Assembly: GCA_945983015.1 (NCBI GenBank)
Contig: CAMFSN010000092.1
Coordinates: 1 to 5,409, forward strand
Source: an uncultured Bacteroidales bacterium
GTDB lineage: Bacteria > Bacteroidota > Bacteroidia > Bacteroidales > UBA932
Length of the DNA stretch: 5,409 bases
Reading direction: 5' to 3'
Position 1 is the first letter of the stretch. Every line of letters begins with the position of its first letter. Shown here one piece after another: positions 1-5,409 of this stretch. Under the pieces are notes generated by a model. It was given only the letters and a program-made list of their open reading frames with translations, had not been told where the DNA came from and did no database searches. A program made the translations under genes and the position numbers.

Positions 1-563
1 TCAGGGAGATGGCTCCGGACGGAGTACAGGAGCAGGATGCGCCTAGAAAGTATATAGAGATAGGCAGCTCATTCACTTATAAGGATGAAAAGTCCGGCTC
101 ATATATCAAGCTGGAGCCTGCTGATTGTCCAAGTTATGAGGTTACCATAGACTTTAATTCCAAGGTGCTGGGCGTACAGACCGTAAGTTGGGACCCTTCA
201 AAGGATTATGTTAATGAAGTGGCCCCTTGTCGGACTTTCTGCTTTCTGCACGAGATTCAGTTCCTGGCTTCGCTGGGACTTATCAAGGGAGGAGATGTGG
301 AGAACGCGATAGTGATAGTCGAGAAGGCGGTATCAGAGAGCAAGGTCGCAAAATTGGCCAAGACCTTCGGACATCCGGAGTTGAAGGTTACTGAACAGGG
401 CTATTTGAATAATGTGGATCTGCATTTTCCGGATGAATGCGGAAGACATAAGCTTATGGACTTGATAGGCGATTTGAGGCTTGTCGGTGGCTTTTTGAAG
501 GCTAAGGTGACAGCATATAAGCCTGGTCATTCCATTAATACAAAAGTTGCTAAACTTATTTAA
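1..563 (+). CDS. lpxC: LpxC, UDP-3-O-acyl-N-acetylglucosamine deacetylase, C-terminal part (5' end cut by the window)
   Basis: Zinc deacetylase for the committed step of lipid A synthesis in the cytoplasm, removing acetate from UDP-3-O-acyl-GlcNAc. The reading frame is open from position 3, so the ATG at 9 is an internal Met; about 186 residues remain of a domain normally near 300. Counting from that Met, the recognisable parts are the VQEQDAPRKYIEI segment (6-18), the RTFCFLHEIQFL stretch followed by GLIKGGDVENAIV (75-102), the zinc-ligand motif HKLMD (H147, D151, matching E. coli H238 and D242) and the catalytic GH (H174, matching H265). The 4- and 27-residue spacings equal those in E. coli. 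The N-terminal zinc His lies outside the window. The protein ends only 10 residues after H174, with no FabZ domain, although Bacteroidetes LpxC is usually fused to FabZ. lpxA follows after 10 bp, implying cotranscription. Confidence 0.93.
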   Translation, partial: REMAPDGVQEQDAPRKYIEIGSSFTYKDEKSGSYIKLEPADCPSYEVTIDFNSKVLGVQTVSWDPSKDYVNEVAPCRTFCFLHEIQFLASLGLIKGGDVENAIVIVEKAVSESKVAKLAKTFGHPELKVTEQGYLNNVDLHFPDECGRHKLMDLIGDLRLVGGFLKAKVTAYKPGHSINTKVAKLI

Positions 564-573
564 AGAGATTCGT

Positions 574-1386
574 ATGACTAATATTCATCCATTGGCCTCT
601 GTGCACCCTGGTGCAAAATTGGGCGATAACGTAGAAGTGGGACCATATGCCTTCATCGATGACAATGTCGAAATCGGGGACGGATGTAAGATATATCCTC
701 ACGCCACCATTTTCTCTTATGTGAAGATGGGTAAGGACTGCAGCGTCTTTCCTGGAGCTGTAGTGGGGGCTATCCCTCAGGATTTGAAATTTGACGGCGA
801 GGTTACTTATGTGGAGATAGGTGACAGAGTGAATATCCGAGAGTGTGCCACGATCAATCGTGGAACCAAGGCCAGCGGTAAGGGAATTACCAAGATTGGC
901 AGTGACACTCTGATTATGTCTTATGTTCACGTGGCACACGACTGCAGGGTGGGTAATCATTGCATCCTCGTAAGTTATGTGGGAATAGCTGGAGAGACAG
1001 ACGTGGATGACTGGGCCATTCTGGGCGGCAGCACCGTGGTTCATCAGTTCTCCCATATCGGAAAGCACGCTATGGTGGGCGGCGGCAGTAAGGTTAACAA
1101 GGACATTCCGCCTTTTGCCCTCTGCGGACGCGACCCTATCTGCTTTGCCGGCATCAATATCGTAGGCTTGAGACGTCGCGGCTTTGATTCAGACACTATC
1201 CGTACCATCAAGGATATCTATGAGACCATTTATTATCAGGGGAATAATGTATCAGATGGTCTGGCTAAAGTGGAAGCTGGATTTCCGGACAGTCCGGAGA
1301 AGGAGGAGATCGTGAACTTTATCCGGAATTCCAAACGTGGCATTGTAAGGGGTAACGAGATAAACGAAAAAGGAATAGTAGAATAA
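574..1386 (+). CDS. lpxA: LpxA, acyl-ACP--UDP-N-acetylglucosamine O-acyltransferase
   Basis: First enzyme of lipid A synthesis, moving a 3-hydroxyacyl chain from ACP to the 3-OH of UDP-GlcNAc; it acts as a cytoplasmic trimer. The 270 residues carry a left-handed beta-helix of hexapeptide repeats (about 1-190; e.g. VEVGPY, VEIGDG) and the helical C-terminal domain (about 191-262) with GLRRRGF (198-204). The catalytic pair sits in YVHVAHD: H122 matches E. coli His125 and H119 matches His122. H157 in VVHQF matches His160. E. coli His144 is replaced by Glu141 (AGE). The IPQDLKF motif (67-73) is typical. ATG 574 is chosen because MTNIHPLASVHPGAKLG aligns with the family start and AAAGAG (562-567) lies 6 bases upstream; the in-frame TTG at 547 would add nine residues overlapping lpxC. 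The length is slightly above E. coli (262) owing to a short tail. It sits in the usual place behind lpxC and overlaps the next gene by one base. Confidence 0.96.
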   Translation: MTNIHPLASVHPGAKLGDNVEVGPYAFIDDNVEIGDGCKIYPHATIFSYVKMGKDCSVFPGAVVGAIPQDLKFDGEVTYVEIGDRVNIRECATINRGTKASGKGITKIGSDTLIMSYVHVAHDCRVGNHCILVSYVGIAGETDVDDWAILGGSTVVHQFSHIGKHAMVGGGSKVNKDIPPFALCGRDPICFAGINIVGLRRRGFDSDTIRTIKDIYETIYYQGNNVSDGLAKVEAGFPDSPEKEEIVNFIRNSKRGIVRGNEINEKGIVE

Positions 1387-1976
1387 TGCTGATATCCACA
1401 GCTTATTTTCCACCGATAGAGTATTTTGCTTTTTTTGCAAAATACTCTGTCGTTTATGTGGAGGCCTGTGAAAATTATATAAAGCAGACTTACCGTAACC
1501 GCTGCCGTATCCTTAGCGCCAATGGAGCTCAGGACCTGAGGCTTCCTGTGCTTCACGACGGCCACAGGAATATTCGGGAGATTAGGATAGATTATAGTAA
1601 GGATTGGCTAAGACAAAGCGAATATGCCATAGAGTCGGCCTACTCCAGCTCCGCCTTTTTCGAGTATTATAAGGATGAGCTTTTCTCCATCTTGGATTCC
1701 AGATTGGAGACTCTTTGGGACTTGAACCTGGCGCTGATGGAATTTTTCTGTAGAAAAATTGGCCTTGTCACGGAATTTCAGCCTACTTGGGAGTTTCGGA
1801 TTCCGCAGGGAGAGCCGCAGGATTGGAGGTATTCCTTAAGCCCTAAACGCGCATCTTCCTATACGGGGAGGCCTTACTATCAGGTGTTTAGGGAGAAGTT
1901 CGGCTTTGTACCCAATCTGTCGATAATGGATTTGCTTTTTAATGAAGGACCGGAAAGTATTTGTTATTTGGAATAA
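1386..1976 (+). CDS. WbqC-like family protein (function not established)
   Basis: A 196-residue protein of the WbqC-like family, common in Bacteroidetes and named after genes in O-antigen clusters. Biochemical activity is not established, so none is assigned. Family landmarks are STAYFPPIEYF (4-14), ENYIKQTYRNR (29-39) followed by ANG (45-47), ESAYSSSAFFEYY (83-95), and the C-terminal YYQVF (164-168) with PNLSIMDLLFNEGPES (176-191). No signal peptide or membrane helix is apparent, so it is probably cytoplasmic. The ATG shares its A with the lpxA stop (TAATG), suggesting translational coupling; AAGGA at 1370-1374, 11 bases upstream, is a fair ribosome binding site. The position directly behind lpxC-lpxA fits a role in surface glycolipid metabolism, but that is inference from context. 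Codons 10-23 form a strong hairpin with a T7 loop (separate entry). The last codons overlap the -33 element of the next operon's promoter. Confidence 0.88.
   Translation: MLISTAYFPPIEYFAFFAKYSVVYVEACENYIKQTYRNRCRILSANGAQDLRLPVLHDGHRNIREIRIDYSKDWLRQSEYAIESAYSSSAFFEYYKDELFSILDSRLETLWDLNLALMEFFCRKIGLVTEFQPTWEFRIPQGEPQDWRYSLSPKRASSYTGRPYYQVFREKFGFVPNLSIMDLLFNEGPESICYLE
1414..1452 (+). repeat. Long inverted repeat (16-bp stem, T7 loop) inside the wbqC-like gene
   Basis: Positions 1414-1429 pair with 1437-1452: 15 Watson-Crick pairs plus one T1417-G1449 wobble, with a seven-T loop (1430-1436). The core arm is GAGTATTTTGC and its reverse complement. In mRNA it would begin 28 bases after the start codon, near the front of an initiating ribosome. 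No T-run follows on either strand, so it is not an intrinsic terminator. It covers codons 10-23, which are ordinary family sequence. A role in translation initiation or mRNA processing is inferred only. Confidence 0.85.
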
Positions 1977-1990
1977 AAATCTTATATTTG
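1960..1990 (+). promoter_or_regulatory. Bacteroidetes-type housekeeping promoter for rimP-nusA-infB
   Basis: A -33 element TTTG (1960-1963) and a -7 element TATATTTG (1983-1990, fitting TAnnTTTG) are separated by 19 bases, the preferred spacing for the Bacteroidetes primary sigma factor. The -33 box lies within the last codons of the wbqC-like gene. Transcription would begin near 1994-1998, giving rimP a leader of about 50 bases. It is the only full match I found in the non-coding gaps, and it marks the boundary between the envelope genes and the rimP operon. Confidence 0.7.
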
Positions 1991-2016
1991 CGGTCGTGAA
2001 GGAGATAGGAGACCGC
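1990..2016 (+). repeat. Short inverted repeat at the predicted rimP transcription start
   Basis: GCGGTC (1990-1995) and its exact reverse complement GACCGC (2011-2016) flank a 15-base loop. The left arm overlaps the end of the -7 box, so the element could be an operator, or an RNA stem in transcripts reading through from wbqC. The right arm overlaps the left half of the hairpin at 2005-2029, so the two RNA folds would exclude each other. Six-base arms can arise by chance. Confidence 0.35.
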
Positions 2017-2033
2017 GAAGGCCGCCTATTTTT
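2005..2033 (+). terminator. Weak terminator-like or attenuator-like hairpin in the rimP leader
   Basis: Positions 2005-2014 pair with 2020-2029 around a five-base loop (GCGAA): eight pairs, interrupted by A2010/G2024 and A2012/C2022 mismatches. The stem runs into five T residues (2029-2033). Its location downstream of the predicted promoter means that, if real, it could end transcripts from the lpxC-lpxA-wbqC block and also attenuate rimP-nusA-infB. The interrupted stem and short T-run make it a weak candidate. Confidence 0.3.
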
Positions 2034-2049
2034 GTTATAAAGAATCGCT

Positions 2050-2322
2050 ATGGATAGAAATAAATTTGAAGAAGTGCTTGCTCAGGCAGCGGAACAAAGG
2101 GAAGTGGAGATCGTGGAGATTAGCTTCGACGACGATGAGAACGTCTTCGAGGTAATCATAGACAGGAAGGATTCTGTCGTGGATTTGGCAGATTGTGAAT
2201 TCGTCCACAGGGCTGTTCTGGCCGCCTTTGACAGGAATGTGGAAGATTATTCCCTCACTGTTTCTTCCAAGGGGATCGATTCCGCTGAAGCTGATGAGAT
2301 TTTGAAAACAATAAACGAATAA
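2050..2322 (+). CDS. rimP: RimP-like ribosome maturation factor, short form with only the N-terminal domain
   Basis: RimP helps late 30S ribosome assembly. This protein has 90 residues, against about 150 for E. coli and typical Bacteroidetes RimP. What is present matches the N-terminal alpha/beta domain: an initial helix (3-15), the strand VEIVEISF (19-26), FEVIIDRKDSVVDLADC (33-49) ending in the family's DC, the helix HRAVLAAFD (53-61), and DYSLTVSSKGID (66-77), equivalent to the usual YxLEVSSPGLD with the Pro replaced by Lys74. The C-terminal SH3-like domain is missing: the stop falls 13 residues after that motif and nusA begins 9 bp later, leaving no room for a remnant. The identification rests on these motifs plus position before nusA and infB, the classic arrangement. 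The ATG at 2050 has only a weak A-rich leader (ATAAAGAA). Whether it keeps full function is unknown. Confidence 0.82.
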   Translation: MDRNKFEEVLAQAAEQREVEIVEISFDDDENVFEVIIDRKDSVVDLADCEFVHRAVLAAFDRNVEDYSLTVSSKGIDSAEADEILKTINE

Positions 2323-2331
2323 TAATTAAAG

Positions 2332-3594
2332 ATGGAAAAAGAACCGGTAATTACTCTTGTTGATGCCTTCAAGGACTTCAAGGAAGAGAAGAATATTGAC
2401 CGCCCAGTGATGATGGGAGTGTTGAAGGATGTGTTCCAGACACAGTTGGCTAAGACTTATGGCTCAGCTGATAATTTCGACGTTATCGTTAACCCTGACA
2501 AGGGTACTTGTGAGATTTATCAGAATTTCGAGATTGTGGAGGAGGTTACGAATCCAAGTTCCGAGATGACTTTGGAGCAGGTAAAGGCCGAGAGCGGAGA
2601 CGATGACTACGAGATTGGGGATCAGTACACGAAGCGATTGGAACTCAAATCCTTTGGCCGCCGTGGAATTTTGAATATCCGTCAGAATCTGCAGGGTCGT
2701 ATCAGAGATATCGAGAAGGCCAATGTCTTCAAGAAATACACCGACAGGATAGGTGAACTCTTTACTGGTGAGGTTTATCAGACTTGGAATAAAGAGGTGC
2801 TTATCCTGGACGAGGATGGAAATGAACTTCATATCCCTAAGTCAGAGCAGATCCCTGGAGAACACTTTAAGAAGAATGACACCGTCAGGGCTATCATCAA
2901 GACCGTGGAGATGAAGAACAACACTACTCCATATATCGTGCTTAGCCGTACTTCTCCTGAATTCCTGAAGAAACTCTTCGAGCAGGAAGTTCCGGAGATT
3001 GCAGATGGTCTGATTACCGTGAAAAAGGTGGTGCGTATGCCTGGTGAGAGGGCTAAGGTGGCAGTGGAGTCATACGATGAGAGGATTGACCCTATCGGAG
3101 CTTGTATCGGAGTGAAGGGTAGCCGTATTATGGGAATAGTTCGCGAACTTCATAACGAGAATATCGACGTGATCCAATGGTCAGCCAATCCTCAGCTGCT
3201 TATCCAGCGGGCTTTGAATCCTGCAAAGGTTTCCTATATGGTAGTGGGAGAGAACGGCAGCGATAAGATCAAGGTATTTATGGATCCGGATGAGGTTCGC
3301 AAGGGAATTGGCCGTAATGGATGTAACGTTACCCTGGCAGGACAGCTCGTGGACAAGGAGATAGAAGTTTGGCGCGATCTGCCTAAGGGAGAGGAAGAGG
3401 AGGAAGATGTGGCTCTCGATGATTTTGCAAATGAGATTGATGCCTGGATTATCGAAAAATTGAAGGGCATTGGCTGTGATACGGCTAAGGATGTGCTTGC
3501 CATCGATCCTGCCGACATAGCGAAGAGAGCCGACCTTGACGATGAGACCGTTGAGGATGTGATTGGCATACTCAAGGCCGAATTCGAAGATTAA
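2332..3594 (+). CDS. nusA: NusA, transcription termination/antitermination factor
   Basis: NusA binds RNA polymerase and nascent RNA, promoting pausing and taking part in termination and rRNA antitermination. The 420 residues show the full Bacteroidetes layout: an N-terminal polymerase-binding domain (about 1-135, with KSFGRRGILNIRQNL at 106-120), an S1 domain (about 138-206), KH1 (about 207-285, with IGACIGVKGSRI at 255-266), KH2 (about 286-350, with KGIGRNGCNV at 324-333), an acidic linker (EEEEED at 354-359), and a C-terminal helix-hairpin-helix-like region (about 365-420, IGCDTAKDVL at 380-389). Both KH GxxG loops are present. ATG 2332 follows the rimP stop by 9 bp, with an A/T-rich leader and no clear Shine-Dalgarno, which is normal in this phylum. 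It is presumably cotranscribed with rimP and infB. In E. coli NusA autoregulates this operon; here that would be inference. Confidence 0.97.
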   Translation: MEKEPVITLVDAFKDFKEEKNIDRPVMMGVLKDVFQTQLAKTYGSADNFDVIVNPDKGTCEIYQNFEIVEEVTNPSSEMTLEQVKAESGDDDYEIGDQYTKRLELKSFGRRGILNIRQNLQGRIRDIEKANVFKKYTDRIGELFTGEVYQTWNKEVLILDEDGNELHIPKSEQIPGEHFKKNDTVRAIIKTVEMKNNTTPYIVLSRTSPEFLKKLFEQEVPEIADGLITVKKVVRMPGERAKVAVESYDERIDPIGACIGVKGSRIMGIVRELHNENIDVIQWSANPQLLIQRALNPAKVSYMVVGENGSDKIKVFMDPDEVRKGIGRNGCNVTLAGQLVDKEIEVWRDLPKGEEEEEDVALDDFANEIDAWIIEKLKGIGCDTAKDVLAIDPADIAKRADLDDETVEDVIGILKAEFED

Positions 3595-3616
3595 TCATTA
3601 AAAATAAAGTCTTATA

Positions 3617-5373
3617 ATGTCAGAAATCAGACTGAACAAATTAGTTAAAAAGTACAATATCGGACTTCAGGATCTTGTGGACTTTCTTTCAAAAGAAGGT
3701 GTCGAGGTGGAACTGAATCCTAATGCAAAGGTTGAGGAGACTCCGGAACTGCTGGCCGCTCTCGGCAGGACTTTCGGAAAGGATCTTCAGGATAAACAGG
3801 CCGCCGAGGAAGTTGACATAAAGCTGTCGAAGATATTGGAGAATACGGCCAAAAAGGCTAAGGATGAGCCGGAAGAGGAAGAGATTGAACAGATGATTAC
3901 TATCAAGACGAATACCCTCTCCTCTCCTTCTTCAAAGGTCGAGACTTCTCCAAAGGTCGAGGCAGCTCCAAAGACGGAAGCTGCCGCTAAACCGGAACCT
4001 TCTCTAGAGATGGAAGTAGCTCCAAAAGCGGAGATAACAGAGGATAAGCCGGATGTCACTGCTTCGACTGAAGAGGCTGCCCCAGCTCCTGCAGAAGTAA
4101 AAATAGAGCAGCAGGAGGAGCCGCTGCCAGTGGAGGAAGCTAAAACTTCAGTGGAAGAAGTTAAAACTCCAGTGGAGGAAGTTAAGGAGGAGAAGGAGAC
4201 CTTCCAGGAGGAAGAGGAGGTATCTGCCCCGACGGAGAGCACAAGTTCTCAAAGTGGCGGGCTTAAGGTCGTAGGTAAGATTGATTTGAGTCAGTTTGAC
4301 AAAAAACCTTCTAATAAGAAAAGGGAGAGAATCTCCAAGGGGAAGGTAGATTTGGCCAAGGCTGGTCAGAATGCTAGCAATAACAGGGCAAATCCTTCTA
4401 AGAATCAGCAGAACGCTCAGAATTCAGGAAAGAAGAATAAGAAACAGCGTCAGAATGACCGAAATTTCCGTCCTGTTCTCACTGAGGCTCAGCAGGAGGA
4501 GATGCAGAAGGAGATACAGAAGCAGGTCAAGGAGACCTATGCCCGTATGAACGAGGGGAAGAAGAATAACTTCGGAGCCAAGTATCGTAAGGAAAAGAGG
4601 GATGCCGCCGCCCAGAGGACACAGGAGGAGATGCAGCAGTTGGCTGCTGAGAATAAGGTCTTGAAGGTGACCGAGTTCGTGACTGTGAACGACCTGGCTA
4701 CCCTAATGAACAACACTCCGGTGAATAAGGTCATTGGGGCTTGTATGAGTCTGGGACTGATGGTATCCATTAATCAGAGGCTTGACGCGGAAGCCTTGGT
4801 TCTGGTAGCTGAAGAGTTCGGATACAGTGTGGAATTCGTGACTGCCGGCATTACCGAAGAGATTAACTCTTCTCAGGAAGAAGACCGTGAAGAGGATAAG
4901 GTGGAGCGTCCTCCTATTATTACCGTGATGGGACACGTGGACCACGGTAAGACTTCTCTTTTGGACTATATCCGTAAGACCAATGTGATCGCAGGTGAGG
5001 CCGGTGGCATTACCCAGCACATAGGCGCCTATAACGTGACCCTTGAGAATGGGCGTCACATCACCTTCCTGGATACCCCTGGACACGAGGCTTTCACCGC
5101 TATGCGTGCCCGTGGTGCACAGATGACTGACCTTGCTATCATCATCATTGCTGCTGACGACGCCGTGATGCCTCAGACTATCGAGGCCATCAATCACGCT
5201 CAGGCTGCCAATGTCCCTATGGTTTTCGCCATTAATAAGATCGATAAGCCCGGGGCCAATCCTGACACCATCCGCCGTCAGCTTTCCGAGATGAATATCC
5301 TTGTGGAAGATTGGGGTGGAAAGTATCAGTGTCAGGAGATTTCCGCCAAGCAGGGAATAGGAGTGGACAAGCT
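3617..5373 (+). CDS. infB: Translation initiation factor IF-2, N-terminal 585 codons (3' end cut by adapter)
   Basis: GTPase that places initiator tRNA on the 30S subunit and promotes 50S joining. The start ATG at 3617 gives MSEIRLNKLVKKYNIG, a typical Bacteroidetes IF-2 N-terminus (about 1-50). A long charged, low-complexity linker (about 60-235) holds heptad- and hexad-type repeats, followed by an Asn/Gln/Lys-rich stretch (about 260-345) and an IF2_N domain (about 350-415). The G domain has G1 GHVDHGKT (439-446), G2 with T466 in GGITQHIG (463-470), G3 DTPGHE (486-491), G4 NKID (540-543) and G5 SAK (576-578). Genomic sequence ends after VDK plus the first two bases of a CTN Leu codon; Bacteroidetes IF-2 is usually over 900 residues, so domains II-IV are missing. 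The last 12 translatable residues, LCLLYTSPSPRD, are almost entirely adapter. It lies 22 bp after nusA, with an A-rich leader. No frameshift is seen. Confidence 0.97.
3935..4006 (+). repeat. In-frame 18-bp tandem repeat in the IF-2 linker (about four units)
   Basis: Four six-codon units encode KVETSP, KVEAAP, KTEAAA and KPEPSL (residues 107-130 of IF-2). The first two units share most of their DNA (AAGGTCGAG...CCA) and the later ones have decayed. Such Ala/Pro/Lys/Glu repeats are common in the disordered IF-2 linker and likely vary in copy number between strains. Confidence 0.75.
4127..4189 (+). repeat. In-frame 21-bp tandem repeat in the IF-2 linker (three units)
   Basis: Three seven-codon units encode PVEEAKT, SVEEVKT and PVEEVKE (residues 171-191 of IF-2). 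Adjacent units differ at only a few bases, so the duplication looks more recent than the 18-bp array upstream. It lies in the acidic, presumably disordered linker, where length changes should be tolerated. Confidence 0.85.
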
Positions 5374-5409
5374 CTGTCTCTTATACACATCTCCGAGCCC
5401 ACGAGACGG
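5374..5409 (+). other. Illumina Nextera transposase adapter (non-genomic contamination)
   Basis: Positions 5374-5392 are CTGTCTCTTATACACATCT, the 19-bp Tn5 mosaic end in read-through orientation. Positions 5393-5407 are CCGAGCCCACGAGAC, the Nextera read-2 adapter, and the final GG would be the first index bases. The match is exact over 34 bases and breaks the IF-2 reading frame at a point with no protein homology. The C at 5374 could be genomic or adapter. These bases should be trimmed. Confidence 0.98.

Noticed and set aside
547..573. TTG at 547 as an upstream start for lpxA
   Set aside because: It overlaps lpxC and adds nine residues with no family similarity; ATG 574 has an AAAGAG 6 bases upstream and matches the usual N-terminus.
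994..996. LpxA has Glu141 where E. coli has the functionally important His144
   Set aside because: As far as I recall, Bacteroidetes LpxA proteins commonly read AGE at this position, so it is probably a clade trait and not a defect; the catalytic H122 and H157 are present.
556..1068. 170-codon minus-strand frame opposite lpxA
   Set aside because: No recognisable protein features; lpxA on the + strand explains the region fully. The same applies to the minus-strand frame at 4703-5197 opposite infB.
1430..1436. T7 run as a frameshift or phase-variation site in the wbqC-like gene
   Set aside because: The frame is intact, the encoded residues fit the family, and seven T residues alone are weak evidence; kept only as a side note to the hairpin.
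2027..2034. TATTTTTG as a second -7 promoter element before rimP
   Set aside because: It fits TAnnTTTG, but no TTTG lies at the required distance upstream, and the T-run is better read as part of the hairpin tail.
1977..2049. A tRNA-Met gene before rimP, as in the E. coli metY-rimP-nusA-infB operon
   Set aside because: The 73-bp gap is fully taken up by promoter and leader sequence and shows no cloverleaf or T-loop sequence.
3787..4242. Ser-rich open frame of 151 codons on the minus strand
   Set aside because: It is the antisense shadow of the Glu/Lys/Pro-rich IF-2 linker; its low complexity follows from that composition.
5374..5392. A Tn5-type mosaic end, which could suggest a transposon insertion in infB
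   Set aside because: It is followed directly by Illumina adapter bases and the end of the sequence, so it is a library artefact and not a natural insertion.

Overview
The window reads as chromosomal core-gene DNA from a member of the Bacteroidota, most likely the order Bacteroidales. The evidence is the style of the LpxA, NusA and IF-2 proteins, a WbqC-family gene of the Bacteroidetes type, A-rich and Shine-Dalgarno-poor leaders, and a good match to the Bacteroidetes housekeeping promoter (TTTG-N19-TATATTTG). The genus cannot be told from this sequence. All genes lie on the + strand and are tightly packed.

Positions 1-1976 form an envelope block. It holds the 3' end of lpxC (lipid A deacetylase, cut by the window start), complete lpxA (the acyltransferase acting one step earlier), and a WbqC-family gene that overlaps lpxA by one base. 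LpxC here stops right after its own catalytic domain. The Bacteroidetes enzyme is usually an LpxC-FabZ fusion, and no FabZ sequence is present before lpxA. The start of the wbqC-like gene contains a strong 16-bp hairpin with a T7 loop.

Positions 1977-2049 are the only intergenic gap of any size (73 bp). The promoter starts inside the end of the wbqC-like gene and is followed by a weak hairpin with a T5 run and an overlapping inverted repeat. From it starts the classic translation/transcription operon rimP-nusA-infB (2050 to the end). RimP is only 90 residues and lacks the C-terminal SH3-like domain. NusA looks complete and ordinary. infB is intact for 585 codons, through the G5 motif of its GTPase domain, and is then cut.

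The last 36 bases (5374-5409) are not genomic. They are the Illumina Nextera read-2 transposase adapter plus two index bases, so infB ends there because the contig or read ran into adapter, not because of biology. No mobile element, CRISPR array, RNA gene or defence-like system is visible. The points worth a second look are two neighbouring proteins that both lack the expected C-terminal domain, the hairpin inside the wbqC-like gene, the structured rimP leader, and the adapter tail.
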